DNA of 64,000 nt from Candidatus Iainarchaeum sp. (GCA_018304465.1 JAGVWC010000011.1:62001-126000), one strand, 5' to 3'. Positions 26,675 through 35,573 are shown, counted from the first letter of the stretch. The notes: generated by a model not told the origin, from the sequence alone. Made by a program: numbers and translations.

Positions 26675-27079
26675 TCAATCTGATGAAACAATTTCAAAGG
26701 CCAATAAATACTCGTCGTTTATTTTAAGCGCATATTTTCCATTGGCACCCGCTAAACCAACCGTACGGGTATAATATTCAGTCCATCCATCAAAACGCGA
26801 ATCCAACTTCTGCCATCCAAGCTGGTTTAGATCTTGGCTCAAGAGAGTATTTGGGTATTCAACAAACTCGAATTGATTCAGAGTGATTTGGGTTTTTGTC
26901 AGAACATGCAATTCATCGAACGATTCAAAACTTGAACACCGGAAATTAAAATCGGGTGGAAGACTAGCTACATTGCATTGTAATACCGGCTTATTTGCCC
27001 AAAATGGCTTCTCTCCCACACACCCCATCAACAGGAGCCCCCCTACCAGGAGGATACAAACCAAAGAAAGATGTTTCAT
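26675..27079 (-). CDS. Putative lipoprotein
   Basis: 134 residues. The signal peptide MKHLSLVCILLVGGLLLMGC ends in a lipobox-like LMGC. The mature part is short and beta-rich with a further cysteine pair; no domain is recognised. It lies between two scpA-end repeats and so looks like a one-gene cassette. A box near 27104-27114 could be its promoter. Confidence 0.65.
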   Translation of the reverse strand: MKHLSLVCILLVGGLLLMGCVGEKPFWANKPVLQCNVASLPPDFNFRCSSFESFDELHVLTKTQITLNQFEFVEYPNTLLSQDLNQLGWQKLDSRFDGWTEYYTRTVGLAGANGKYALKINDEYLLAFEIVSSD

Positions 27080-27191
27080 GTTTCAAATACAATTAGAAAG
27101 AATAAAAATGTTCCTACAACGCATTTGTTTTGGCAAGAACAATTTCCTTTTTCACGAATTCCACAAAATAAGTTTAATTGCTGTTCTCTTG

Positions 27192-27225
27192 CGTTTTGTT
27201 CGAGCGGATGAAAATATCTTCCCAA
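27192..27225 (-). repeat. scpA 3'-end repeat, copy 2 (core only)
   Basis: The core GCGGATGAAAATATCTTCCC and flanks decode on the minus strand as IWEDIFIRSNKTQEN. Homology to scpA is limited to about 34 bp. A short inverted match to the outer part of the repeat (GGCAAGAACAATT) occurs at 27132-27144. Confidence 0.75.
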
Positions 27226-27268
27226 ATTAACGAGTCTATTTTTAAAAGAAATTTTGTTTGGATCGGTT

Positions 27269-28420
27269 TCAATTCGGAAGCGACAAATCCCATTCTATTT
27301 TTTGATTCCCCGTAAAATCATCCGTATCGGGATGCGCGGCCCAAGAGTCATTCAATGATCCGTTCAATCTCCCGGATTCGGTCCAGGTTCCCTCGATGAA
27401 CGCCAGAGTTATTCCCAGTGGTTCGTCGTACGATTGGGCGGTTTCTTCGCAGCCTTCTTCGTTGGTCTGGGTCACGGTAACGTGCACCATGACCGCTTTG
27501 TCCACGATGGGTCCCGAATAAGTTCCGTCCGCATAGACGCCGACATATCCATCCTCATATCGATCCAATACTTCGCTTCCACTGCCTGTTCGAACCGTCG
27601 TAGCGCAGTCGTCCCGGGTCGTTTCCTGAAACTCCCAGGTCAATAATCCGTCAGACCAATAATACGTCAAGGCCTCCGGATTCCGATACCCGAAAACAGC
27701 ATGTTCTTTCAAAGTCCCGCCCAGTATGGATACTCGAAGGAAATGGTTATACGAATAATTTCTCGTCGCCCATTCACGGGTGACCCAACTACACTGCAAC
27801 GGCGCCGAAGCCGCCCGGTTCATGATCTGGGTATTCAACGCGTCCAAATCCGCGGTACTTGTCAATTCGGCTAATTCGATCAAACGCCCCTTGCACAGGG
27901 TCGAATTCGTTAACACGCCTTCGATATACGCTTTGATCTTATTCTTCACCGCATCCATCAATTCCGGGTCCTTGATGCCAAGCGATTCGGCCCACGAAAA
28001 CGCATCCAACCATGCGCGCGGAGTGGATGCGGGATCCGATAACACGAACCGAACCCATTCCTTGATTCGGGCCACTACTTCAGCCGGCAATTCATCCTCC
28101 GAGACACCCGCTTCAATCAGGATCCGCATGGCCGCGGACTGCTGTGCGATCGTCGAAGAACTGCTTTTCATCACGTCTTTGGCGTCTTCGATCTTGGGAT
28201 CGTTGTCCGCGTCCGGATCCGGTCCCGGATTGTTTCCCAACGGACCCGAATCGTCATTCGAATCCGATGCGGGATTATTCGAACCGCTTGGCGGAAAAGT
28301 CGCCGCATTTGGACCCGTCGAAGACGGAACCTGGGCACAACCGACAAGCCACACGAGCAAAAGCACGGCCAACGGCCACACGATCAATCGAAGACGCCTA
28401 TTCACGGGAAAACCAATCAC
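27269..28420 (-). CDS. Putative lipoprotein with Asp/Asn-rich linker
   Basis: 383 residues beginning at GTG. The signal WPLAVLLLVWLVGC has a lipobox (LVGC) and is followed by a low-complexity segment rich in Ser, Asn, Asp and Pro, as in surface-displayed lipoproteins. The middle is helical and the C-terminal ~150 residues are beta-rich with two cysteine pairs. No family is recognised. A box CCATAAATAGT (28443-28453) is 28 bp upstream of the GTG. It lies between scpA-end repeats. Confidence 0.7.
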   Translation of the reverse strand: MIGFPVNRRLRLIVWPLAVLLLVWLVGCAQVPSSTGPNAATFPPSGSNNPASDSNDDSGPLGNNPGPDPDADNDPKIEDAKDVMKSSSSTIAQQSAAMRILIEAGVSEDELPAEVVARIKEWVRFVLSDPASTPRAWLDAFSWAESLGIKDPELMDAVKNKIKAYIEGVLTNSTLCKGRLIELAELTSTADLDALNTQIMNRAASAPLQCSWVTREWATRNYSYNHFLRVSILGGTLKEHAVFGYRNPEALTYYWSDGLLTWEFQETTRDDCATTVRTGSGSEVLDRYEDGYVGVYADGTYSGPIVDKAVMVHVTVTQTNEEGCEETAQSYDEPLGITLAFIEGTWTESGRLNGSLNDSWAAHPDTDDFTGNQKIEWDLSLPN

Positions 28421-28488
28421 GCTATCAGAATGAATTTTCCTACTATTTATGGATTGCGTTATGAATCGCTCATTACGCTTCCGTGTCC

Positions 28489-28520
28489 CATTTCACGAAG
28501 AAGTCTTCCCGCGACCGCAC
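28489..28520 (-). repeat. Possible degenerate scpA 3'-end repeat, copy 3
   Basis: GAAGTCTTCCCGCGACCGC resembles the core and outer part of the copy at 56109 (GATGTCTTCCCACGACCGC). The rest has diverged, so this copy is tentative. Confidence 0.4.
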
Positions 28521-28625
28521 AAATCCAAACGAGCCGAGGCCATTTTGCAGGGAAAAGATATACAGTTGTGAAGGCAAAAAAAAGCATATTTTTATGGGAA
28601 CAAAACCGCCGTAAAACCACGTTTT

Positions 28626-30905
28626 TCAGGGATTCCGTTTCAGGAGAACCCCTGATTTGGCTTCCATTGCAATCGAGGAAACCGGCGCGCCCGAAAGCGT
28701 ATAAAACGTGCCTGCAAGCGAAACCGTTTCGGTCACGGTTCCCGAATTCACGAGCACGAGCACGTTTTGGTATTCGCGCTCATACACGCCGACGGTTCCG
28801 GAACGCAGGTGATATTCTTCACGCGGCTGCCCCACGTTGGTGTCCCACGCGTCAAAATGCACGTAGGTCTGGTAGGGCCCCGGATCCAAACCGAAATGAA
28901 AAAACGCGAACCGCTGGTTTCCAAGCAAGAAAGTCGCGAACGAATAGGACGCCACTTTTTTCATCTGAATGGTATCCGGATCAGAGGGATTGAGCCTATT
29001 CGCGTCCGGCAACCGGAGCCGCCCTTGTGCAAGATAAATCCGCGTCTTCGAAATCGAATTCAGTTCATCCAACTGCTTTTTCCAAGTGGCGCCTGAAAGC
29101 CACGAACCAATGGGAGCCGTCCACGGAGACGCGACGAATTGCTCGTCCATTCCCCCATCAGTTAAACTCGGAAACGAATCGTCTTCGGTCCAACTGTAAA
29201 TGATTCCGTTAAAAACAGTGAGCTTGGGCTTGATTGCGGCCCGAACGAACGAAATCGTATCACTCATGCGCTGGGGCCACGCGTCAATGAAAGCCTGATC
29301 CGGTTCGGACAATGCCCGATAACTCACATACACCGTGCTGTAGGGCTCAACCGGAGTTCCGAGCACGATCTGGTTTTTGGAATAGCTTCCGCCTGCAAAA
29401 AAATCGGTTCCGGTTTGGTCCGGATTATCGAACGCCGTGATGTCGTTTTCACACGCGTAATACGGTTGTGGCGTGTGCAAATTCTCATCCGGCAGATCAA
29501 TGGTTTTTCCGTCGGATCCGACCGTCTGGGACTCGCTTGAAACCCAGCGGATAAATCGGTTGGCGGTCACAATCCGTCCCAGCGCGTTGTCCAGGAATAT
29601 TCCGTCCAAATTTTGGTTTTTGGAAAGAAGCGCTTTCGAATAATCGGCCAACGCTTCCCGCCAAGCGGTTTCCGGATTGATGAGATACCCCGTGAAATAA
29701 CAACGGTGCCGCAGACGGTTTTCGCGAGTAACCGGATGGTTCCGGGCATGGGCAAAGGCGTTCTCGTTGTCTTTGATCGCGTCCCAGACCTCTTTCACCC
29801 AGGTTTCATTCTCGTAAACCGTGTAGGTCTGGGCATACTCGACCACGGGAAGACGGTTACTGGATTGAGACAACAACTCCGATCCAAATACCAGGCCCCG
29901 AATCGAAAAATCCAGTTTGTCAAGCAAAAAATCATGAATTTGCATCGGATCCGTGACTTCCGAGACCGTTCCGTCAAGATGAAACCGCTGTACTTTCGTC
30001 ACATTGTAGGCCGGAAACTGGATTTTGACTATATCGGACTGGCTTGCGATCAGACAATCCCACGGGCAATTGTCTGTTCCCTCGCCTTTGCCGCACACCT
30101 GGTCCCCGCAGACACCCGCGCAATCCGAAGGACACGTCAACGCGGTTTCGCCGGCTTCGCACGCGTCGTTTCCGCACGAGTTGCATTGCGAAACATCGAA
30201 CCCAGAACAATCCGGCTTGCAGGAAAGCGATCCGCCTGCGAAGCCCTGCAATCCACAAGTCTGGGAATTCAAGTCGGAAGAATCACAGGATTCGAATCCC
30301 TCAATGATTCCGTTTCCGCAGGAGTAGACCGGCGGGGTTTCCAAAATGCATTGTTTGACATCAAAGCTTCGGCAATCGGACGCACACAACAAGGTTCCGC
30401 CTTTAAATCCAAACGACCGGCAGGTAGTGCCGTTTAACTTCTCCTTGTCGCAGACCTCCGGCGTTTCAATCACCGAATCGCCGCACACGGGCCGTGAACC
30501 GCAATCATTCGAATTGCAGACGGGTAAAGCCGGACAATCGACTTTACACGAATTCGAATTCTCGCCGATTTCTGATTCACACACGCCATTGGCATTGCAC
30601 ACCCAACAATCCAATAAACAATTATTCACGTTCTCGCCGGTTTCACACACCGAATTCCCGCAAAGGTACTCCGGATTCGACACCGGAAGAACCGGGTCCG
30701 GCAAATTTCCGAAAAAATTGGCATCACTGTTTGAGTCGCCTACCGGCAAAGCAGGCGGTCTTTGAACCGACAGCCCCACCCAAGTGATTCCGATAACAAG
30801 AACAACAAACAAGACCAAGGAAACCGTGTTAAGCATTTGATTGATCGGCGCCTTGCCAGACGGTGTGGACACGAACACAAGATCTTTCGATGCGTCGGAT
30901 TCCAT
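28626..30905 (-). CDS. Membrane-anchored Cys-rich protein with glycosidase-like (GHL-type) C-terminal domain
   Basis: About 759 residues. One membrane helix lies near the N-terminus (LVLFVVLVIGITWVGL). About 230 residues of tandem cysteine-rich repeats follow, of the type CGNSVCETGENVNNCLLDC and CGDSVIETPEVCD, alternating two repeat classes. The C-terminal ~480 residues resemble the putative glycosyl-hydrolase-like families (GHL15 type), with NLDGIFLDNALGR as the likely catalytic strand. Substrate unknown. ATG 30905 is preceded by CTTTTTATTGG about 30 bp upstream; the upstream TTG is less likely. It lies inside the scpA-repeat block. Confidence 0.75.
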   Translation of the reverse strand: MESDASKDLVFVSTPSGKAPINQMLNTVSLVLFVVLVIGITWVGLSVQRPPALPVGDSNSDANFFGNLPDPVLPVSNPEYLCGNSVCETGENVNNCLLDCWVCNANGVCESEIGENSNSCKVDCPALPVCNSNDCGSRPVCGDSVIETPEVCDKEKLNGTTCRSFGFKGGTLLCASDCRSFDVKQCILETPPVYSCGNGIIEGFESCDSSDLNSQTCGLQGFAGGSLSCKPDCSGFDVSQCNSCGNDACEAGETALTCPSDCAGVCGDQVCGKGEGTDNCPWDCLIASQSDIVKIQFPAYNVTKVQRFHLDGTVSEVTDPMQIHDFLLDKLDFSIRGLVFGSELLSQSSNRLPVVEYAQTYTVYENETWVKEVWDAIKDNENAFAHARNHPVTRENRLRHRCYFTGYLINPETAWREALADYSKALLSKNQNLDGIFLDNALGRIVTANRFIRWVSSESQTVGSDGKTIDLPDENLHTPQPYYACENDITAFDNPDQTGTDFFAGGSYSKNQIVLGTPVEPYSTVYVSYRALSEPDQAFIDAWPQRMSDTISFVRAAIKPKLTVFNGIIYSWTEDDSFPSLTDGGMDEQFVASPWTAPIGSWLSGATWKKQLDELNSISKTRIYLAQGRLRLPDANRLNPSDPDTIQMKKVASYSFATFLLGNQRFAFFHFGLDPGPYQTYVHFDAWDTNVGQPREEYHLRSGTVGVYEREYQNVLVLVNSGTVTETVSLAGTFYTLSGAPVSSIAMEAKSGVLLKRNP

Positions 30906-30917
30906 GTAGATTAACAA

Positions 30918-31075
30918 AGAGGATTCGCCAATAAAAAGCTAACTGAAAAAAAGATTTTTTTTCTATTTGGAAACGCGAAATCCGTTTTTTTTCAAATCCA
31001 AAATCACGGAATTTAGCTTCTCGATTATTTTCCCACAGCCCGATGGCAATTCAAAACAAAAAAAATAAAAAGATT
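30918..31075. other. Short gene-free stretch with promoter only
   Basis: AT-rich spacer between two minus-strand genes. It contains the TATA-like box of the glycosidase-like gene near 30931-30940. I see no gene or scpA-type repeat in it. Confidence 0.4.
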
Positions 31076-31092
31076 AGAGGCGATTCGCCTCT
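31076..31092 (-). terminator. Hairpin terminator after the DUF4382 lipoprotein gene
   Basis: AGAGGC and GCCTCT pair around a 5-base loop, 10 bp after the stop codon at 31102. On the minus strand a T-rich run follows. Confidence 0.55.
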
Positions 31093-31101
31093 TTTTTGAC
31101 C

Positions 31102-32442
31102 TTACGGAATCGAAATAATGCCGTCGACTCCGATCTCGAGAATGACTTGGGGTCCAATGCGCATATCGACACCCATCTCGCCGTCTTCATTCATTCCAAC
31201 AGCGTGTTTGGTCGTGGTGATTCCACCCACTAAGATCACTTTTTGGCCTTGGGTCACCGAAACATCCACTTCGGATTTGGTTTCAACCAAGATAACGGGG
31301 GCCAAAATATACTTTCCATTGCCCGTTACATGCAGCGAATCATCCGCATTAAAATCCAATACCGCAGTGGCCGTCTCGTTTTGGTCCACTTCAAGATTGG
31401 CGTCAATTCGCAGTACATTTGACGGAAGCTTCGCGGTTTTGGCCTGGTTATCGACCGTCAAGTTGACATCGGACACGGATAACCGAATCTGATCATATGT
31501 TCCGGCCATCACATTGACATCCGCCATCAATGCGATTGAACTGTCGGCACTCAATGCGATCAGGTCGAATGTTTGCACCGAAGAAGAAATGGTATTCCAC
31601 AGGCCTGCATTCGAATCGCGGACTTCCACGCGTGTAACCGTCAGCAAAATACTGGTTACATTGTTCAAGTCTTTTTTGGCATCCGTGATTCCAATGACCA
31701 CGCGTCCGTTTCCCCGGCCTTGCGGACCAAGACCAATTCTAATTTTGCCTTGGGCATCAATGTCAAGGGCCGTGTCGCGGGGAATGCCGATTCCAACACC
31801 CATGTTTCCCTGGATGTCCATTCCGAATTTGGCGTTTGATTTAACAGTTCCGCCTCGAACTGAAATGGAATTGTTCGAACCTGCTTCAACTGTTGCATTG
31901 CTTCGGGTTTCCATTTGAATTACCGGCGCCAGAATATATTTGCCGTTTCCCGTGACATGCAATGATTCGTCAGCCAATACATCCAAAACAACAGTCGAAG
32001 TCGAGTTGCTATTGACATCTAATTGCCCCACTAGTTTTAGTTCGTTGGATGGCAATTTGGCTTCGGTGGTTCCGGTTTCATCCGTGACCATCACTTTAGA
32101 AATCTGCAACCGCAACTGCTGATACGTTCCAGGCTGCAAATTGACATCCGTCAATGCAACCACCATGGATTGCGACTTTAAGGCCAACAAATCCACTGTT
32201 TTGGATGTGGATGATACGGTTACCCAGCCTTTGGATGCACTATGCACTTGAATCTGATCAATCGTCACATCGATTTTTGATACGGACTCCATGTTTGCGG
32301 CCGCATCCGTGATTCCGATGACTATCCGACCGGTTGAGGCACCACCATTTGGATTCGACGGGGCACTTGTACAACCAACGAGTAATAGCAGAAGTACTAA
32401 GGCCACCATTCCGATTGGAACTGAAAAACGCTTCAAACTCAT
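31102..32442 (-). CDS. Lipoprotein with two DUF4382 domains
   Basis: 446 residues. A signal peptide with LLLLLVGC lipobox is followed by two homologous DUF4382 beta-sandwich domains. Each starts GRIVIGITDA or GRVVIGITDA, has DVNLQPGTYQQLRL or DVNVMAGTYDQIRL, and ends HVTGNGKYILAPVI. A C-terminal extension follows each domain. The protein is probably anchored on the outer face; function unknown. ATG 32442 has GGTGG at good spacing; GTG 32451 is the alternative. It follows repeat copy 4. Confidence 0.85.
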   Translation of the reverse strand: MSLKRFSVPIGMVALVLLLLLVGCTSAPSNPNGGASTGRIVIGITDAAANMESVSKIDVTIDQIQVHSASKGWVTVSSTSKTVDLLALKSQSMVVALTDVNLQPGTYQQLRLQISKVMVTDETGTTEAKLPSNELKLVGQLDVNSNSTSTVVLDVLADESLHVTGNGKYILAPVIQMETRSNATVEAGSNNSISVRGGTVKSNAKFGMDIQGNMGVGIGIPRDTALDIDAQGKIRIGLGPQGRGNGRVVIGITDAKKDLNNVTSILLTVTRVEVRDSNAGLWNTISSSVQTFDLIALSADSSIALMADVNVMAGTYDQIRLSVSDVNLTVDNQAKTAKLPSNVLRIDANLEVDQNETATAVLDFNADDSLHVTGNGKYILAPVILVETKSEVDVSVTQGQKVILVGGITTTKHAVGMNEDGEMGVDMRIGPQVILEIGVDGIISIP

Positions 32443-32526
32443 TCTATCCACCCAATAAACATGAGTAATATTTCAATATAAATCAGTTGCTTTTATAGCG
32501 ATCGGCCATTGTGACGAGTAACAAAC

Positions 32527-32601
32527 CCGGCCAAAAGTCTTATTTTTCCTGTTCGTTTTTATTCCAGTGGATGAAAATATCTTCCCAGAATTGTTCATGC
32601 C
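32527..32601 (-). repeat. scpA 3'-end repeat, copy 4 (full length)
   Basis: A full 75-bp match to the end of scpA. On the minus strand it decodes as EQFWEDIFIHWNKNEQEK followed by TAA at the same place as in scpA. Many differences from scpA are synonymous or conservative, as if it came from a diverged scpA gene rather than from random drift. Confidence 0.9.
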
Positions 32602-32635
32602 AAAAATGTGTAAATGTGATTGACCACGAAATGAC

Positions 32636-32995
32636 CTATGCTCGTTTTGGGTTTAATGCGGATTCCAATTTAGCCCATATTTTTTTGAACTGTTGAGGAG
32701 AACAGCTTTTTTGCAATTGCAAACGGAATGATTTCTTGCTGATGACTCCCGAACGGATTAACTGGGCTGCAAACCCAATCCTGAATTGCTCGCTCTGAAT
32801 AATCTTCGGAACAGGGATTGCGTTCGTAGGAATAAACATCGGGCCGACGGGCTGCCGTTCTCGAATCTGCTTTTTCGCATAGTCGTTCATTCTCCATTTA
32901 ACGGTATTCACCGTTTTTCTGATTTGGCGTGCAGTACTTGGCCTTCCTCGTGTTGCCGTTTTCGTTTTCGGCTTTTTTTGTTTTCTCACACTCAT
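32636..32995 (-). CDS. Small basic hypothetical protein
   Basis: About 119 residues, strongly basic at the N-terminus (SVRKQKKPKTKTATRGRP, AT-hook-like RGRP) with predicted helices after residue 70 (FRIGFAAQLIRSG, SPQQFKKIWAKLES). It could bind nucleic acid; no family is recognised. Start ATG 32995 follows GAGGAGG; the 5' region directly abuts repeat copy 5. Confidence 0.55.
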   Translation of the reverse strand: MSVRKQKKPKTKTATRGRPSTARQIRKTVNTVKWRMNDYAKKQIRERQPVGPMFIPTNAIPVPKIIQSEQFRIGFAAQLIRSGVISKKSFRLQLQKSCSPQQFKKIWAKLESALNPKRA

Positions 32996-33002
32996 TTCCT
33001 CC

Positions 33003-33097
33003 TCAGCCAATCGGCTTATTTTTCCTGCTGATTTTTATTCTTTTGATTTTTGTCAGCCAAGAAACGTTTTTTGTTGTTAGAACTTGCTCTTGTCACA
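33003..33097 (-). repeat. scpA 3'-end repeat, copy 5 (rearranged)
   Basis: The stop-codon half (TCAGCCAATCGGCTTATTTT and the following bases, 33003-33040) matches scpA. The WEDIFI core is missing, and a diverged outer part (GTTAGAACTTGCTCTTG) appears after a 35-bp spacer. It looks like a recombined or decayed copy. Confidence 0.65.
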
Positions 33098-33154
33098 TTA
33101 TTTTTAATTGTGCAAAGAAACGATTCTTTCTCCTCTGGATATAACTCAGGGCCC

Positions 33155-34216
33155 CTATGCGCTTTGTTTTTGCTTGATAACATCTCGCATTTGGTATAAC
33201 CGACTTTCAGCAATGCCGGTAATTTCGGTTACACGAGTCGGATGATAACCGCGCCGCAAGAATTCTTCTGCAATCGTGTCTCGGATGAACTTCAAGGGAA
33301 TTCTGAGCTGTTTGGCCATTTTTCTCCAATTGAAGCTCATTGGCGTTTTTTTCGGCATGAAAACACGAATGATCCGCTTCTTTGCTTTTTTGCTTTCCTG
33401 AAATCGTCGGCCAGTAATTCCATGGGCAACTCTGACTTTGGTAGCGGATTGACGAATTGCGTTGATGGTGGTCGAGTACCCGTGACGGGATTCGCGTTCG
33501 AGTGCTCGCTGTGCAATTCTATCGCGCGGTTCAAAAGTGAGTTTGAATGCTTTTCGGAGAAATTCTTCTCTCCGCGCCGCATTGGGTATACGCTTTCCTT
33601 CGAATGATCTTCGCTCTTGAAGGCTTCGGATTTTTTTGGCGATTCGTGTCACTGTTTCTAATCCGACAAAGATATGTTGGTCGGCCAATCGACCCGGAAT
33701 TTCTGTTTCGGTATACTTGAATTTTCCTTCCGGTGTTCGCGCTGAAAGAAGTTTGGCAACAGCATCCCACGCGTCTTTGCGAACACGAGCCTTGGCAATC
33801 TTTTGTCCCACGCTCTTAGTGTTTTTTCGTCCGTGGATTCGATTGTTCATACTTTTGACTCCCGCAAAGGAGATCCCTGATTTAGCAGCAATCTCCCCAA
33901 GAGTCATCTTTCTTCCGCGCAATTTAGATGTAACCCAATCAACGGTCGCTGGTTCCAATATAGTCTCCAATCGTCGGCTTCTGCCATTGGCCGCAATTCC
34001 TTGTTCAATAATTTTCTCCGGAGTCCGTGCACCAGAAAAAACAAGCACTCGTTTCACAGCTTGACCAGACGCACGAACTCTCTGCTTAATACTGGAAATT
34101 GGTTCTGTGTCGGGCGATTCAAGGATTCGTGAAAATGTCTGAAAAGGCAATCGTCTACGCGAGGCCTTTGCATAGTGCGCATACAAGGAAGGTATTTGAT
34201 GTGAAGGAATCGGCAT
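33155..34216 (-). CDS. Multi-helix-turn-helix basic protein
   Basis: About 353 residues, basic throughout, with several homeodomain-like HTH segments: MTLGEIAAKSGISFAGVKSM (near residue 105), a second near FVGLETVTRIAKKI (near 190), RKMAKQLRIPLKFIRDTIAE (near 310) and RVTEITGIAESRLYQMRDV (C-terminal). There is no serine- or tyrosine-recombinase signature that I can see. It may bind DNA and could regulate or help move the cassettes (speculative). ATG 34216 has a TATA (GATTTATATTC, about 34240-34250) 28 bp upstream. It is flanked by repeat copies 5 and 6. Confidence 0.6.
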   Translation of the reverse strand: MPIPSHQIPSLYAHYAKASRRRLPFQTFSRILESPDTEPISSIKQRVRASGQAVKRVLVFSGARTPEKIIEQGIAANGRSRRLETILEPATVDWVTSKLRGRKMTLGEIAAKSGISFAGVKSMNNRIHGRKNTKSVGQKIAKARVRKDAWDAVAKLLSARTPEGKFKYTETEIPGRLADQHIFVGLETVTRIAKKIRSLQERRSFEGKRIPNAARREEFLRKAFKLTFEPRDRIAQRALERESRHGYSTTINAIRQSATKVRVAHGITGRRFQESKKAKKRIIRVFMPKKTPMSFNWRKMAKQLRIPLKFIRDTIAEEFLRRGYHPTRVTEITGIAESRLYQMRDVIKQKQSA

Positions 34217-34272
34217 TTCAAACACACATCATTGTCGAATATAAATCTTGCCATAGGCACAGTAGTATTTTT

Positions 34273-34347
34273 CTGCTAATCAGCTTTTTTCCTGATTTTT
34301 GTTCCAGCGAATAAAGATGTCTTCCCAAAACAAGAACACGCTGCACG
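34273..34347 (-). repeat. scpA 3'-end repeat, copy 6
   Basis: On the minus strand it decodes as SCSVFLFWEDIFIRWNKN followed by QEKS and a stop. The outer part differs from scpA but shares CCAAAACAAGAACACGCTG with the copy at 55448, so it belongs to a second subfamily. Confidence 0.85.
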
Positions 34348-34423
34348 ACTTTTTCGACAAAAAAATAATTAGAATGGCCGAATTTGGTGCCGTAATTTGA
34401 ATAGTTTTTTATACAAGTCGCCG

Positions 34424-34438
34424 CACTATTAAATAGTG
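34424..34438 (+). promoter_or_regulatory. Palindromic operator of the RelBE-type module
   Basis: CACTATTAAATAGTG is a perfect 15-bp palindrome ending 5 bp before the antitoxin ATG. A TATA-like GTTTTTTATAC lies about 20 bp further upstream. The placement fits autorepression by the antitoxin complex. Confidence 0.55.
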
Positions 34439-34443
34439 ACATA

Positions 34444-34653
34444 ATGGTTAGTAATGAGCAGATTTTGCAGGGAAAAGCAATCAAAGAATTGGCTGAGGAA
34501 GCCGCCCGCGTAAAAGAAGGCTTGAAAGGATACTTAGAAGACTTGGAATTATACTCGAATCCTGAATTTTGGGAAGCAATCGCCGAAACCAACGAAAACA
34601 AAGGCAAAAAATTCGCTTCAACCAAAAAACTCTTCCAAGAGCTCGATAGCTGA
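34444..34653 (+). CDS. RelB-type antitoxin
   Basis: 69 residues, acidic and helical: KELAEEAARVKEGLKGYLED then ELYSNPEFWEAIAE. This resembles short archaeal antitoxins paired with RelE. Its stop and the toxin start share an A (TGATG), so the pair is translationally coupled. It is flanked by repeat copies 6 and 7. Confidence 0.75.
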   Translation: MVSNEQILQGKAIKELAEEAARVKEGLKGYLEDLELYSNPEFWEAIAETNENKGKKFASTKKLFQELDS

Positions 34654-34901
34654 TGCCCTACTCTGTTTTTCGATCCGACAGGTTCAAAAAAGAATACAAA
34701 AAACTCGACGGTCGCCAACAACAATTAGTGAAAAAGAAAATCGACAAAATCGTCGAAAACCCCGAAGTCGGAAAACCCTTGCACGCGCCGTTGCAAAACT
34801 TCAAAAGCGAACGAATCGAAAACCTGCGAATCGTCTACACGATTGAAGGAACATTGATCAAATTCGCTTGGATCGAAGACCGCGGACACGCATACGATTA
34901 A
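34653..34901 (+). CDS. RelE-family toxin
   Basis: 82 residues with the RelE/ParE fold: FRSDRFKKEYKKLDGRQQ, KIVENPEVGKPLHAPL, ENLRIVYTIEG and the C-terminal FAWIEDRGHAYD. RelE members cleave mRNA on the ribosome; the C-terminal His/Tyr are plausible functional residues. It is coupled to the preceding antitoxin. Confidence 0.85.
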   Translation: MPYSVFRSDRFKKEYKKLDGRQQQLVKKKIDKIVENPEVGKPLHAPLQNFKSERIENLRIVYTIEGTLIKFAWIEDRGHAYD

Positions 34902-34925
34902 AATTGTGTATTAAACGCCTTTATC

Positions 34926-34945
34926 GTTAGAAATTGTTCTTGCCA
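34926..34945 (-). repeat. scpA 3'-end repeat, copy 7 (remnant of the outer edge)
   Basis: GAAATTGTTCTTGCCA matches the outer edge of the repeat (scpA residues QEQF); the core is missing. The flanking GTTAGAA is shared with copy 5. Confidence 0.45.
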
Positions 34946-34955
34946 CTTTGTGAAC

Positions 34956-35573
34956 TTACAAGTTTGGATTATTTCTCGCATCATAAAAAAACATGCTTGT
35001 CATCACCACGGAGTGAAAAATGTCATGCCTAATTTGAAACTCCAACAGTTCTTCAAAAGTTGGATTATTTTTTTGATCCCACCGGTCTTCGTTTGAAGGG
35101 TCAAAAAATAAGCCCATTTTACTGATGACGCCTTTGATTCTTGCATCTTCTACATTGCTGATTTTTTGGGCAAGCTCTCGGATTTGCCAATGAACGGGTT
35201 GGTCCATCGAAAAATCTCTCGGATTTCGGGAGAACCAGTCTATCATTCGATTAAATGCGTCGGAAGCTTCAGGGGTGACTTTGGATCTCACTTGCTCTTT
35301 AAGCGATCCGGCAATGATTGGAATAATTTGTTCAATCGCTCTTGCGGTTCCCGTTTGTGTTCTTTCAGATCCGACGCCATGCGATAACACAATTCGAAGC
35401 GACCTGGCTACAATGGATTTTTCCATCGGATTTTTAACCATCGTGGCCAACGGTTTCCACCCCTTCTTGCGAGCAGCCAGATACGCCTTTTGATGAGCAA
35501 CATACTGTGGAGTTTTTCGTTGCGGCAAGTTCAACACCACTAAAAAAGCATTCAAACCAATTAAAATAATCAT
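34956..35573 (-). CDS. Hypothetical protein starting at the edge of the scpA repeat
   Basis: 205 residues. The N-terminus is hydrophobic (MIILIGLNAFLVVLNL), perhaps a membrane anchor or signal; the rest is soluble and helical with WFSRNPRDFSMDQPVHWQ and FHSVVMTSMFFYDARNN. No family is recognised. The ATG is the first codon after the 75-bp scpA-end repeat, 12 bp past the scpA stop. I see no separate promoter, so it is probably expressed from the scpA promoter, like the first cassette of an array. Confidence 0.6.
   Translation of the reverse strand: MIILIGLNAFLVVLNLPQRKTPQYVAHQKAYLAARKKGWKPLATMVKNPMEKSIVARSLRIVLSHGVGSERTQTGTARAIEQIIPIIAGSLKEQVRSKVTPEASDAFNRMIDWFSRNPRDFSMDQPVHWQIRELAQKISNVEDARIKGVISKMGLFFDPSNEDRWDQKNNPTFEELLEFQIRHDIFHSVVMTSMFFYDARNNPNL

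Noticed and set aside
30286-30300. tRNA-like T-loop (GGATTCGAATCCC)
   Set aside because: It lies inside the Cys-rich coding region with no acceptor or anticodon stems around it. No other tRNA candidate held up in the window.
29613-30437. 274-residue plus-strand open frame
   Set aside because: Antisense to the Cys-rich glycosidase-like gene; composition and lack of start signals mark it as a shadow.
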